Assembly: GCF_900156405.1 (NCBI RefSeq)
Contig: NZ_FTNN01000007.1
Location: forward strand, 62,001-126,000
Source of the DNA: Shewanella morhuae
GTDB taxonomy: Bacteria; Pseudomonadota; Gammaproteobacteria; Enterobacterales; Shewanellaceae
Direction: 5' to 3'
DNA: 64,000 nucleotides
Shown here: positions 8,527-18,456 of the stretch, piece after piece
Position numbering within the stretch: the first letter of the stretch is position 1
Layout of the letters: every line of letters begins with the position of its first letter
Notes under the pieces: model-generated
The model's input: the letters and a program-made list of their open reading frames with translations, nothing else
Told to the model about the DNA's origin: nothing
Database searches by the model: none
Position numbers and translations under genes: made by a program

Positions 8527-9600
8527 TTAGTAGATATAATGCAGCACACTAATGACTTTTATTTGTAACTTAGCTAACAGACTAAATAGACCATTTTCAG
8601 GTAATAGTTGTACCGTCGCGCGCGCTCCAGCGGGGAGGTTATTTAATGCATTACCCTCTAACACTAAATGCAATCTTAAACGCTGTGCATCGCGTACCCA
8701 GCGATCTGATTCTTGTGGTGCTGCTAAACGGCCATTCGCATCAAACTGCCCTGCACTCACCCCAGCATCAACACTGCTCACTTGCGCACGATAAAGTCGA
8801 CCAGGTTCACCATCAAAAGCAATCAAAGCAATAGAAGATGCTGTAATACCGCGTAAACTTTTTTCACGAAAATCAGCAATAATATCAACTTTATCTGATA
8901 CCAATGCGAGAAGTGGCTGTCCAACAGAAGCAAAGCTACCCACTTCAAGTTGTAGATTCGTTACCACACCATCCTGATCAGCATGGATTTGCGTATAGGA
9001 TAAGTTAAGTTCAGCTTGTTCTAAGTGATTTTGTGCTTGGCGCACTTTAAGATTGCCGTCACCATAAACGCCACGGCTCACTTTTAACTTTTCTAAACGG
9101 GCTTGCGCCGCGAGTAAATTCGCTTCCGCGGTAGCAGCATCACTACTGGCCTGATCGCGTTGCTGTAAAGAAATACCGTGGGTGACATATAAGGTATCAA
9201 GACGTTTAGCTTCACTGCGTTTTTGCTGCGCCGTCGTCATACTGGCATTCACATCCGCTTTAGCGGCTAAAAGTGAAGCATCTAACTCTGCGTTATCTTG
9301 CCAAACTTGCTCTAATGCTAACTTAGCTTGGGATGCTGCCAATAAATAAGGCGCAGGATCGACCTCGAATAATAAATCCCCTTTCACGACGGTCTGATTA
9401 TTAGTTACCGCTATTGTTTGAATTTTACCATTAATTTGTGGCGTGACTTTTGTCACTACACGGGTCGCCATAGCCTGAGGTGTTAAGGGCATCACAGTGT
9501 CTGCAAACATAAAATAGCCAAATATCAGCACGAAACCGAGCATTGCTATTTTAACTAAGCGGGCAAATTGTTGATCCGGTGTCATCTTTTTCTCACTCAA
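8527..9600 (-). CDS. HlyD-family membrane fusion protein (EmrA/AaeA-like)
   Basis: A 357-residue periplasmic adaptor. One N-terminal membrane anchor (about residues 16-34, IAMLGFVLIFGYFMFAD) is followed by a lipoyl-like half domain (VTPQINGKIQTIAVTNNQ, KGDLLFEVDP), a long alpha-helical hairpin with Ala/Gln-rich coiled coil (about 75-185), the second lipoyl half (LSYTQIHADQDGVVTNLQLE) and a beta-barrel domain. This order is diagnostic of the HlyD/EmrA family, which links an inner-membrane pump to an outer-membrane channel. Its start overlaps the end of the MarR gene by 8 bases, so the two are co-translated; the likely pump is the DUF2955 protein downstream. No TolC gene is in this locus; the one at about 48 kb belongs to another operon. 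Confidence 0.85.
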   Translation of the reverse strand: MSEKKMTPDQQFARLVKIAMLGFVLIFGYFMFADTVMPLTPQAMATRVVTKVTPQINGKIQTIAVTNNQTVVKGDLLFEVDPAPYLLAASQAKLALEQVWQDNAELDASLLAAKADVNASMTTAQQKRSEAKRLDTLYVTHGISLQQRDQASSDAATAEANLLAAQARLEKLKVSRGVYGDGNLKVRQAQNHLEQAELNLSYTQIHADQDGVVTNLQLEVGSFASVGQPLLALVSDKVDIIADFREKSLRGITASSIALIAFDGEPGRLYRAQVSSVDAGVSAGQFDANGRLAAPQESDRWVRDAQRLRLHLVLEGNALNNLPAGARATVQLLPENGLFSLLAKLQIKVISVLHYIY

Positions 9601-10078
9601 TTATTACCGGCGCGGTGGCCATTTTCGCTAACGCATTGTGGCTAATTAGTCCAATAATGCGTTCAAATTCATTAAGCTCAACGGCACTAATGCCCGTTAG
9701 CAATTCACTACGTACTTGAATAATCCGTTTTTCTACTTGCGTTAATACATCACGCCCCGCTGGCGTCAGGCTCACAATCCTTGCGCGTTTATCCTTTTTA
9801 CAGCTATGGCGGCAGACTAACCCTTGCTCTTCTAATTGACCTAATGTGCGCATTAAAGACGCTAATTCAATTTCGAGTGCATCGGCGAGCACTTTTTGGC
9901 TCACATTGTCACCTAAACGCAATAGCTTCCAGAGCGCTGTCCAGCGTGGATGAGTTAACTCTAGCGGTGCGAGTTCAATATCAGCCACCGTGCGCCATAG
10001 TCGATGTAAACGCCCTAGATTTTCTGCCAGCGATAACTCTTTAAGCCGCTCTAGTTCAGTATCCATGTCATCATCCAT
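9593..10078 (-). CDS. MarR-family transcriptional regulator
   Basis: A 161-residue winged-helix regulator. The DNA-binding part spans about residues 45-115: LTHPRWTALWKLLRLGDNVS, then KVLADALEIELASLMRTLGQ as helix-turn-helix, LEEQGLVCRHSCKKDKRARI as the wing, and LTPAGRDVL, the canonical MarR ending. Terminal helices would form the dimer. It is the first gene of the HlyD/DUF2955 locus and overlaps the HlyD gene by 8 bases. Two large inverted repeats directly upstream (10082-10120) are probably its own operator, giving autorepression relieved by the exported compound. Ribosome binding before the ATG at 10078 is poor; an in-frame ATG at 10066 (MDTELERL) could be the true start. Confidence 0.85.
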   Translation of the reverse strand: MDDDMDTELERLKELSLAENLGRLHRLWRTVADIELAPLELTHPRWTALWKLLRLGDNVSQKVLADALEIELASLMRTLGQLEEQGLVCRHSCKKDKRARIVSLTPAGRDVLTQVEKRIIQVRSELLTGISAVELNEFERIIGLISHNALAKMATAPVIIE

Positions 10079-10081
10079 TTA

Positions 10082-10120
10082 CTTAGCAGGCTAAGCATTA
10101 TATTTACTTAGCCTGCTAAG
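10082..10120. promoter_or_regulatory. Double palindromic operator for the MarR regulator
   Basis: CTTAGCAGGCTAAG (10082-10095) and CTTAGCCTGCTAAG (10107-10120) are reverse complements of each other, and each has CTTAG/CTAAG arms of its own. They begin 4 bases upstream of the regulator's ATG. The size and symmetry fit binding of two MarR dimers. The assignment to this regulator is inferred from position. Confidence 0.7.
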
Positions 10121-10284
10121 TAAATATTTAGAATTAAAAAAACTTGTGTGCTACAGATCACAAAATGACCCCGAATAAAAAATATCAGTTAAAATGACTT
10201 ATGCCATCGCAAATCTGCAATTGATGCATCCTTATAATTGCAGGCAAGTAAATAAGATTGATATATCCAACTGGGAAATTTACC

Positions 10285-12189
10285 GTGATAAACCTAAAAA
10301 TTAGTTCGAGGATCGTAATTGGTATCTGCTTATTATTGTTAGCAATGATGGGATTTATCTTGCCGTTCGTACTGTCAGAATTCAGCAATCAGGTTGAAAA
10401 GTCCGAACAATGAGAACTACAAAAGTTATATGAAACCGCCGTTGCTGAAATTACTTCGTCAGGCAAACTTGCGCAGGCAATGGCAACAATTATTTCATTA
10501 ACGCCTGAAATTCAAAGCGACTTTGCTGAACAAAACCGTGATGCACTTGCTGCGCGCACTTTGCCAATATTTAAACAATTGAAGCAAGAATTTGACGTAC
10601 AACAATTTCAATTTCACACCTCACCTGCCACTTCTTTTTTACGATTACACCGCCCAGAGAAATTTGGCGATGATCTCAGCGCTATCCGTAAAACAATTGT
10701 TGAAACCAATACGCAAAAACACTCATTAAGCGGTCTGGAGTACGGTGTTGAAGGCTTAGGTATTCGTGGTTTAGTGCCGATGAATTATCAGGGGAACCAT
10801 ACTGGCTCAGTCGAATTAGGCATGTCATTTGGGCAACCTTTCTTTGATAACTTTAAACAGGCCTATCAAGCAGATATTGCTTTGTTATTACCCGAAGGTA
10901 ATGGATTCAAACCCTTTGGCGCTACATTTACACCAGATACTCAAGCAGTTAGTGAGCTTAAAGCCGTCATGCAAGGCAACAAAGTCAGCCGAAAAATTAC
11001 CTTAAACAACACTTCTTACGCGCTATATCGTCACGCCATAAAAGATTACTCAGGGCAAATATTTGGAGTACTTGATATTGCAATGGACAGAAGCCACACC
11101 GAGCGAGCCATTGCTAATATTCGTTTAAAGCTATTACTAATTGGTTTAGCCGCACTCTTTGTCGGTACAGGTATCGCTTGGTTTATCGCTAAAAGTATTA
11201 CTCGCCCTATCGCAGAAACAACCGCTGCCATGAATGATATTGCTGAAGGAGAAGGCGATTTAACACGTCGAATGGTTATTACTAGCAAAGATGAAATTGC
11301 CGAATTAGCACAGGCGTTTAACCGCTTTGTCGAAAAAATCCACTCTACCGTTTCGCAGGTTTCTGACTCGACAAATTTACTGGCAACCTCGGCCGAAGAA
11401 ATGTCGGGGATTACGCGAGAAACCCAGCAAATGGCGCATCGTCAGTATCTCGAAACTGAACAAGTTGCCACCGCCATGAACGAAATGGCTGCTACCGTTC
11501 AAGAAGTCGCTCAAAACGCGACCGATGCTGCTGACGCCGCTAATCATGCCGATGAGTCAACTGAACAAGGTAAATTGGTGGTACAAAAAGTCGTCGCAAC
11601 GATTAACATCCTCGCCGAAGAGATTGCAAATGCGGCCAACGCAATCGATGATTTAGAGCGGAACACCACTGAAATTGATTCAGTATTGATCGTTATTCGT
11701 AATATTGCCGACCAAACCAACTTACTTGCACTTAATGCCGCAATTGAGGCCGCTAGAGCCGGAGAGCAGGGACGAGGTTTTGCGGTAGTGGCCGATGAGG
11801 TTCGCACTCTTGCCAGTCGCACCCAAACCTCAACCTCTGAAATTCAGCAGATGATTGAAGTCTTGCAACAAAAAGCCAAGTCGACCGTTGCCGCTATGAA
11901 GACCAGCACCACTACGACGCAAAATTGTGTTGAACAGGTGCATCAAGCAGGTGAAGCTCTCGAAGCAATTACTCATGCGGTGTCAACGATTAGCCAAATG
12001 AATATTCAAATTGCCAGCGCAGCAAATGAGCAATGTGCTGTCTCGGCAGAAATTAATCAAAACGTAAATAACATCAATGATATTGCCAATAGCTCAACCC
12101 AAGCCGCACAACAAACAGCGCAGGCAGGTGATGAACTGGCACAACTGTCAGCACGCTTACAAACCCTAATAGCACAATTTAGGATCTAG
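10285..12189 (+). pseudogene. Methyl-accepting chemotaxis protein interrupted by in-frame TGA
   Basis: The intact reading frame starts at a GTG (10285) with a membrane segment (IVIGICLLLLAMMGFILPFV) and is stopped by TGA at 10411-10413; the same frame reopens at once ([13 protein letters not shown]) and runs to 12189. An ATG at 10480 would give a 569-residue product without the first membrane helix. The remaining parts are: a periplasmic double-Cache-like sensor ([20 protein letters not shown]), a second membrane helix ([20 protein letters not shown]), a HAMP domain, and a signalling domain with the conserved tip [20 protein letters not shown]. Without helix one the sensor would not be exported, so ligand sensing is probably lost. 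A single change (for example CGA to TGA) or read-through could explain it. Ligand unknown. Stand-alone gene, converging on metF. Confidence 0.8.
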
Positions 12190-12209
12190 CAATTATTCGC
12201 CTAAAAACA

Positions 12210-12242
12210 AAAACGCCGCATTATTATTGTGCGGCGTTTTTT
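12210..12242. terminator. Bidirectional rho-independent terminator
   Basis: Stem CGCCGCA (12214-12220) and TGCGGCG (12230-12236) with a 9-base loop, flanked by A on the left and T on the right, so it can work for both the chemoreceptor gene and the converging metF gene. Confidence 0.85.
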
Positions 12243-12271
12243 AATCTGACCTTCCCAACATCTATAGCAAA

Positions 12272-13192
<921 letters not shown>

Positions 13193-13213
13193 CTAATATG
13201 AATTAGTTTAAAT

Positions 13214-13237
13214 AGACGTTTAGACGTCTACATGTCC
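13214..13237. promoter_or_regulatory. MetJ box array upstream of metF
   Basis: Three tandem 8-base units, AGACGTTT, AGACGTCT and ACATGTCC, match the MetJ operator consensus AGACGTCT repeated without gaps. MetJ with S-adenosylmethionine binds such arrays cooperatively and represses the promoter. The array is 57 bases before the metF start. Confidence 0.9.
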
Positions 13238-13333
13238 ATATACTAGAGAAACTAAGATGTAAGTCAAGTCAAAAAATGCCCACTTCGCGGATTTTATTAG
13301 CTGCGATGCAGTAATTTATTTTAGCCAATGAAA

Positions 13334-13353
13334 AAGGACTCGAATGAGTCCTT
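13334..13353 (-). terminator. Terminator of the metBL operon
   Basis: On the minus strand AAGGACTC-ATTC-GAGTCCTT is followed by TTT, about 30 bases after the metL stop codon. It separates metBL from metF. Confidence 0.8.
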
Positions 13354-13383
13354 CAATAAGTAAGCTGCTTCGATCACACTCGG

Positions 13384-15777
13384 CTATTCCTGTAGCAGAT
13401 CGCGACAGATCTGTGTCAGATCAGACTGCACTGCCGCCGCGGTCACTTCGCGTCCTGCACCCGGTCCACGGATGATCAGCGGGTTACCTTGGTAGAAGGC
13501 ACTGCGGATCACAAACACGTTATCACCTGGGGTTAAGTTAGCGTAGGGATGATGGACATCAATCCACTGCAAGCCGACTTCGGCTTTTAACTCCGGGCCG
13601 CTATTATCTAAAGATGCCACATATCTGAGCACCTTATTTTGCTCCGCCGCTGCGCCATATTGCTGCAGTAAATCGTTATCTAACTCGCCAATACGAGCCA
13701 TAAATTGATCTAAGGGAATATCGGCCAAATCGGCAGGTACGAGTGAGCGCAGTTCAATATCTTCAAGCTCGATTTCAAGGCCAATCTCACGGGCTAAGAT
13801 AAGCAGTTTACGCTGCATATCGCGACCTGACAGATCGTCGCGCGGATCGGGCTCAGTAATACCTAAGCCTCTGGCTTCAACCACTAATTCAGAAAATGGC
13901 TTACTGGTGTCGTATTTCTCAAATAACCAACACAAGGTGCCAGAAAAAATCCCGCCCACGGCCTCAACGCTATCACCGCTGTTACGCAAATCATTCAGCG
14001 CATGTTGAATCGGCAAACCTGCGCCGCAGCTGGCGTTATAGCGCCAAAATAAACGACGGTTACCTAACTGCTGCTTTAACTCACGGTAAAAAGGCAGTGG
14101 GCCTGATCCTGCGAGTTTATTAGCACTGACCACATGAATACCGCGCTCGAATAGCTCAGGGTATTGCAAGGTTAAACTGGCGCTGGCACTGATATCTAAG
14201 GCCACCAGCTCATCACATTTAACCTGTTCTAACTGCTCGAACAAATGCTCGTACTGCCAAGGCGTTGCCTCAGTATTAAACTCACTCTGCCACGCCGCAA
14301 GATTAATCCCTGCGGGCTTTATTAAGGCTTTACTCGAACTGACTAAGCCGACTAGCTCAACGCTAGCTTCAAGTTCATGGTCAAGTGATACTGAAACCGA
14401 CTTAAATAAATCAACCCATGCTTCACCGATATTGCCTACACCCAGCAATAAAACGCCAATGCGCTTACGCGGGCCTGCACAGCGGCGATGCACCTTTTGC
14501 GTTAACAGATTGACCTGTGACTGTGGTACCAAAGTCACCAGACTTAAGTCACCGCTAAACAAAGGTTTAGCGTCACGGCTCAGTAAGCGAGCAAAACTGC
14601 GACGATAATGCTCAGCATCAGCACTGACTAATGCCACTAGGCCGAGATCTGTGTTGATCTGCTGATCGCTGATCCCTAATGCTTGCTCTTGAGCGTCGAG
14701 TAATATTTGAACTTGTTTTTGATTTTCAGCGGTATAGGCCAGCTCAACTCTTTGATGGGCAGACGTCCAATGGGCTAATGGTGTTAAACCCGCTGCGATC
14801 AACGAATCTAATAGGCTTGCTAAGTCACCCGTGAGTTTAAAACCAAATAACACCACAGCATTAAGATTAGTGACTACTGGCGCGCTCGCCGACGAGCTGT
14901 GCGGTGCAATCAAGGTAAAGTCTGTGTGCGAGGCATAACTTGAGCGCACCGCTAAACTCACTTCGGTATTAAACAGCGGCTGCAAAGTGCGGCAATGCAA
15001 TACTGGTGAGCCTAAACGCGCTAGACGGTCGGCTTCAGCAAGAGACATGCTTTTCAGTAATTTGGCATCGTTGATCTTATTCGGGTCAGCATTGAACACC
15101 CCTTCTACATCAGTCCAAATGGTTACCCGCTCAATATCGGCAAGGCTGGCAATTAAGCTAGCACTAAAATCTGAGCCGTTACGGCCAAGCAATAGCGTAT
15201 CACCACGCTCGTTGGCGCAGATAAACCCTGTGATAACCAGTCGCTCATTTGGGTGCGTTGCCAATAACGCTTGTACTTTAGCACGGGATTCTTGCAGCCG
15301 AATTTGCGGTACTGCGGCTTCATCAGCAATTAAAATGGAACAGGCATCCACATGGCTTGCGGCCACACCAGATTCGCGCAGCAGCGCCGCCATCAAACGA
15401 GCCGACCAACGCTCGCCAAAACTGACCACATAATTCACTTGGTATTCGTTATGCTGTTCAAGTGATAACAAAGTCACTAATTGCGATCTATCGGTACTTA
15501 AACGCTCGCGTAAATCGCGGGCCTGCTCACTGGATAACAGTTGTTCAATCAAACCTTGTTGGTAGCTAATTAAGACCTGTAATTCTTCTTGCCATAATTG
15601 CCCAGCATCACGCAACGACAGTAATTTATACAGGAAATTGGTGCTTTTACCCGCCGCAGACACCACCACTAAATCATCACTATGACCGTGGGTTAATAGA
15701 ATATGGGCGACTCGGCGATAACAATCGGCATCCGCTAAACTGGAGCCACCAAATTTGTGTAAGTGACAACGTGCCAT
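13384..15777 (-). CDS. metL: Bifunctional aspartokinase / homoserine dehydrogenase II
   Basis: A 797-residue fusion enzyme. The N-terminal aspartokinase domain (about residues 1-290) has KFGGSSLAD at 8-16, VVSFGERWSARL and GRNGSDFSASLIA; it phosphorylates aspartate. A linker of ACT-like sequence (about 300-440) is degenerate, as in MetL, which unlike ThrA is not feedback-inhibited. The homoserine dehydrogenase domain (about 450-797) begins with a nucleotide-binding motif GVLLLGVGNIGEAW and contains VVSANK and the catalytic region around FSGTLCWLFEKYDTSKPFSE and EPDPRDDLSGRDMQRKLLIL. It lies 11 bases after metB, with AGAGGA before the ATG, so the two form an operon supplying homoserine for methionine. 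Repression by MetJ through the boxes before metB is expected. Confidence 0.96.
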   Translation of the reverse strand: MARCHLHKFGGSSLADADCYRRVAHILLTHGHSDDLVVVSAAGKSTNFLYKLLSLRDAGQLWQEELQVLISYQQGLIEQLLSSEQARDLRERLSTDRSQLVTLLSLEQHNEYQVNYVVSFGERWSARLMAALLRESGVAASHVDACSILIADEAAVPQIRLQESRAKVQALLATHPNERLVITGFICANERGDTLLLGRNGSDFSASLIASLADIERVTIWTDVEGVFNADPNKINDAKLLKSMSLAEADRLARLGSPVLHCRTLQPLFNTEVSLAVRSSYASHTDFTLIAPHSSSASAPVVTNLNAVVLFGFKLTGDLASLLDSLIAAGLTPLAHWTSAHQRVELAYTAENQKQVQILLDAQEQALGISDQQINTDLGLVALVSADAEHYRRSFARLLSRDAKPLFSGDLSLVTLVPQSQVNLLTQKVHRRCAGPRKRIGVLLLGVGNIGEAWVDLFKSVSVSLDHELEASVELVGLVSSSKALIKPAGINLAAWQSEFNTEATPWQYEHLFEQLEQVKCDELVALDISASASLTLQYPELFERGIHVVSANKLAGSGPLPFYRELKQQLGNRRLFWRYNASCGAGLPIQHALNDLRNSGDSVEAVGGIFSGTLCWLFEKYDTSKPFSELVVEARGLGITEPDPRDDLSGRDMQRKLLILAREIGLEIELEDIELRSLVPADLADIPLDQFMARIGELDNDLLQQYGAAAEQNKVLRYVASLDNSGPELKAEVGLQWIDVHHPYANLTPGDNVFVIRSAFYQGNPLIIRGPGAGREVTAAAVQSDLTQICRDLLQE

Positions 15778-15788
15778 CTATTATTCCT

Positions 15789-16952
15789 CTACTGACAAAC
15801 CGCAACCGCGGCGAGTCCTGCTTGAATATCTGCAACTAAATCGGCGGCATCTTCAATCCCCACCGACAGACGCAATAGGGTCTCTTTTATGCCCGCCTCA
15901 AAACGCGCCTGCGGCTCCATGGCTCTATGGGTCATAGTTGCAGGCACTGCCACTAAACTTTCAACGCCACCTAGGCTTTCTGCCACGCTAAATAACCTGA
16001 GCGCACCTAAAAAAGCTACGACTTCGGCCTCGCCGCCCTTGAGCTCAAAACTCAGCATAGCGCCAAAGCCTTTTTGCTGCTTGGCTGCAATAGCATGACC
16101 GGGATGATCCGCAAGACCAGGATAATAGACTTTGCTCACCACAGGGCTTTGGGTTAACACGGCTACAATACGCTGGGCATTGGCTTGATGCTCACGAATA
16201 CGTACCGCTAAAGTACGCAGACCGCGCAGGGTTAAGTAACTGTCAAAAGCCGACCCAGTTAAGCCTAACGTGTTCGACCACCAATGTAAGTTTTCGCCGA
16301 TTTGTGCATCTTTGGCGACCACAGCGCCACCAACCACATCACTGTGACCATTGATATATTTAGTGGTGGAGTGGATAACAATATCCGCGCCTAACAATAG
16401 GGGTTGTTGCAATATCGGCGATAAAAAAGTGTTATCGACCACCACCAGCGCACCAATCTCATGGCTCACTTTAGCAATGGCCTCAATATCGACCACGCGC
16501 AATAATGGGTTCGATGGGGTTTCGAGCCACACCATTTTTGGTTTTTGTGCTATCGCAATCGCTAACGCTTGGCTGTCGGTTTGGTCAACCACAATTAGCT
16601 TAAATTGGCCTTTCTTTGCTAAGTTGATAAATAAACGGTACGAGCCGCCGTAGCAATCGTGGGGCACAACTAATAAGTCATCAGGCCCAAGTAAGGTGGT
16701 GACTAAAGTGATGGCCGCCATGCCCGTGCAAGTCACTATGCCAGTGGCACCCTTTTCTAATTGCGCTAACGCATCGCCTAAAATGCAGCGAGTAGGATTG
16801 CCTGAACGACTGTAATCAAATTCGCGGGGATTTTTATGACCATCAAAGGCGTAATTAGTCGACAAATAAATCGGTGGCACTACTGCGCCATATTGGGTAT
16901 CAGTTTCGATACCCTGACGCACTGCCAGTGTGGCTAATTGATGCTCTGCCAT
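15789..16952 (-). CDS. metB: Cystathionine gamma-synthase
   Basis: A 387-residue PLP enzyme of the Cys/Met metabolism family. It joins O-succinylhomoserine and cysteine into cystathionine in the cytoplasm. Landmarks: FDYSRSGNPTR (residues 45-55, phosphate-binding Tyr/Arg), WLETPSNPLLRVVDI, VVDNTFLSP, and the PLP lysine Lys198 in HSTTKYINGHSDVVGG. Also seen is SLGGVESLVAVPATMTHRAM near the C-terminus. The substrate preference (MetB rather than MetC or MetZ) is inferred from operon position with metL and from MetJ control. The start has AGGAGCCCATCC upstream. It is the first gene of the metBL operon and diverges from metJ, with two MetJ box arrays in the shared intergenic region. Confidence 0.95.
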   Translation of the reverse strand: MAEHQLATLAVRQGIETDTQYGAVVPPIYLSTNYAFDGHKNPREFDYSRSGNPTRCILGDALAQLEKGATGIVTCTGMAAITLVTTLLGPDDLLVVPHDCYGGSYRLFINLAKKGQFKLIVVDQTDSQALAIAIAQKPKMVWLETPSNPLLRVVDIEAIAKVSHEIGALVVVDNTFLSPILQQPLLLGADIVIHSTTKYINGHSDVVGGAVVAKDAQIGENLHWWSNTLGLTGSAFDSYLTLRGLRTLAVRIREHQANAQRIVAVLTQSPVVSKVYYPGLADHPGHAIAAKQQKGFGAMLSFELKGGEAEVVAFLGALRLFSVAESLGGVESLVAVPATMTHRAMEPQARFEAGIKETLLRLSVGIEDAADLVADIQAGLAAVAVCQ

Positions 16953-16983
16953 GGATGGGCTCCTAAATTCGGTAGACAGATAG

Positions 16984-17007
16984 AGATGTCTGGACGTCTA
17001 AATGTAC
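16984..17007. promoter_or_regulatory. MetJ box array proximal to metB
   Basis: Tandem units AGATGTCT, GGACGTCT and AAATGTAC lie 32 bases before the metB ATG. The first two match the MetJ consensus in seven of eight positions each. Confidence 0.85.
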
Positions 17008-17038
17008 CTAAGCCCAGCGCTATCGTCAATAGGAGTTA

Positions 17039-17062
17039 AGACGTTTAGACGTCTAAACATAA
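17039..17062. promoter_or_regulatory. MetJ box array proximal to metJ
   Basis: Tandem units AGACGTTT, AGACGTCT and AAACATAA, the second a perfect consensus. It sits between the divergent metB and metJ promoters, about 100 bases before metJ, and probably gives both autoregulation and control of metB. Confidence 0.88.
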
Positions 17063-17163
17063 AGAAATCTATTTGCATCATAAAGAAATAGTCGCAATAA
17101 TTTGACTGTTGTTGGTAAGAGTTTAAAATCTGCCCCGAATTTAGCGTTATAACAGGTGAGTCA

Positions 17164-17478
17164 ATGACTGAATGGAATGGGGAATACATCAGCCCCTATG
17201 CTGAACATGGCAAGAAGAATGAACAAGTAAAAAAAATTACTGTGTCTATTCCGCTCAAAGTGCTTAAGGTCCTTACGGACGAACGAACTCGTCGTCAGGT
17301 CAATAATTTGCGTCACGCCACCAACAGCGAGTTGTTGTGTGAAGCATTTTTGCACGCCTATACTGGCCAGCCATTGCCGAATGATGAAGATCTGTCAAAA
17401 GACAGTCCTGATAGTATTCCTTCTGAAGCCAAGTTGTTGATGGATCAAATGGGAATCGAGTGGGAAGATATGGAATAG
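17164..17478 (+). CDS. metJ: Methionine repressor
   Basis: A 104-residue ribbon-helix-helix repressor that uses S-adenosylmethionine as corepressor. The DNA-contacting beta ribbon is the segment [20 protein letters not shown] (residues about 22-41); the helix region [20 protein letters not shown] and the tail [14 protein letters not shown] follow the enterobacterial protein closely, and the length is the same. It is divergent from metBL and itself carries an upstream MetJ box array, so autoregulation is expected. A strong terminator follows at 17515-17538. Confidence 0.97.
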   Translation: MTEWNGEYISPYAEHGKKNEQVKKITVSIPLKVLKVLTDERTRRQVNNLRHATNSELLCEAFLHAYTGQPLPNDEDLSKDSPDSIPSEAKLLMDQMGIEWEDME

Positions 17479-17514
17479 CGATTCATCGCATCAAATATCA
17501 CAGTGCTCATCAAT

Positions 17515-17538
17515 AGGGATCGTTAACGATCCCTTTTT
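17515..17538 (+). terminator. Terminator of metJ
   Basis: The perfect palindrome AGGGATCGTTAACGATCCCT (17515-17534) is followed by TTTTT. It begins 37 bases after the metJ stop. Confidence 0.85.
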
Positions 17539-17611
17539 GTTTATATCCAAATACCCTCAACACACAATACACAATACACATTTTGAGATTGTTTGAGTAT
17601 TAGGAATACTT

Positions 17612-18351
17612 ATGTTTTCAATGATTGACCCGCAAACACTCGCCTTAGCCTCGCTAGCGGTGTTTCTTGGTGCTTTAACTCAGAGCCTGATTGGATTTGG
17701 TCTTGCGGTTGTCGCCAGTCCACTACTGTATATTATCAATCCACAGCTTGTACCTGGTCCCGTGATTGCAATGGGGTTCACAATCTCCCTACTGACCTTA
17801 ATGCGCGAGCGTGGCCACTTAGAATTCAATGGCTTGCAATATGCTCTTATCGGCCGAGTGCCTGGTGGTTTTATCGGCGCAAGCCTGTTGTTGTTTGCGC
17901 CACAATCCATATTAGGTTTATCTATCGCCGCCATTGTGGCCGTAGCAGTTATTCTTAGCCTGTACAAATTTAGCCTACCAGTGAATAAAAAAACGCTTTT
18001 CGGTGCGGGATCGTCTCAGGGATTTTCGGTAATATCGCCGCCATCGGTGGCCCACCGATGGCGATACTGTTAGCAGGTAAAGATGCCTCACAGTTTCGTG
18101 CTGCACTATCTGCCTTTTTTATTTTTAGCTCTGCCATTGCCATGGGGATTCTGGCGATTACTGGCTTATTAGAAATAAAGCACCTGTGGTTGTCGTTAAT
18201 GTTGCTACCTTCGGTGATTTTAGGTTATTTAGTCGCGGGGCGATTAGTGGGCCGAGTCGATAAAGATAAGACTAAAATGGCGACTTTGATTCTTTGCAGT
18301 ATCAGTGCCTTAGTATTAACGGTGAAATCCGTTATTGAGCTATTAGCCTAA
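17612..18351 (+). pseudogene. TauE/SafE-family permease gene with a 1-base deletion
   Basis: Two overlapping frames (17612-18073 and 18058-18351) together encode one TauE/SafE-type inner-membrane permease of about 246 residues. The first half has three or four hydrophobic segments beginning LASLAVFLGALTQSLIGFGL, with the GFG motif typical of the family; the second half begins with the matching internal-repeat motif GIFGNIAAIGGPPMAILLAG and has further helices. Around 18010 the text GCGGGATCGTCTCAGGG shifts the frame by -1; one extra base between GGA and TCG would give AGLVSGIFGN, as expected. The break is not in a base run, which makes a true deletion somewhat more likely than a read error. 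AGGAA precedes the ATG. Relatives export sulfite or other organosulfur anions, which would suit its position between the methionine and psr genes. Confidence 0.75.
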
Positions 18352-18394
18352 TAAGTTGTCCTTTACAGGTAAAATACCTTTGCATTCTGGTAAT

Positions 18395-18425
18395 AAAAAA
18401 GCACTGATATTATCAGTGCTTTTCT
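18395..18425. terminator. Bidirectional terminator between the permease gene and psrC
   Basis: AAGCACTGATA and TATCAGTGCTT form an 11-base stem around a single-base centre, with A on one side and T on the other. It serves the two converging genes. Confidence 0.85.
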
Positions 18426-18456
18426 TTATCTATCAATATCTAAAGCCAGTTCACGC

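Noticed and set aside
10185..10388. 67-codon minus-strand frame
   Set aside because: It is the complement of the interrupted N-terminal part of the chemoreceptor, whose membrane helix explains the coding potential.
14987..15433. 148-codon plus-strand frame inside metL
   Set aside because: Antisense shadow of a well-supported enzyme; no family features.
17560..17585. Short ACACAATACAC tandem motif before the TauE-type gene
   Set aside because: Only two or three imperfect units; too short to call a functional repeat.
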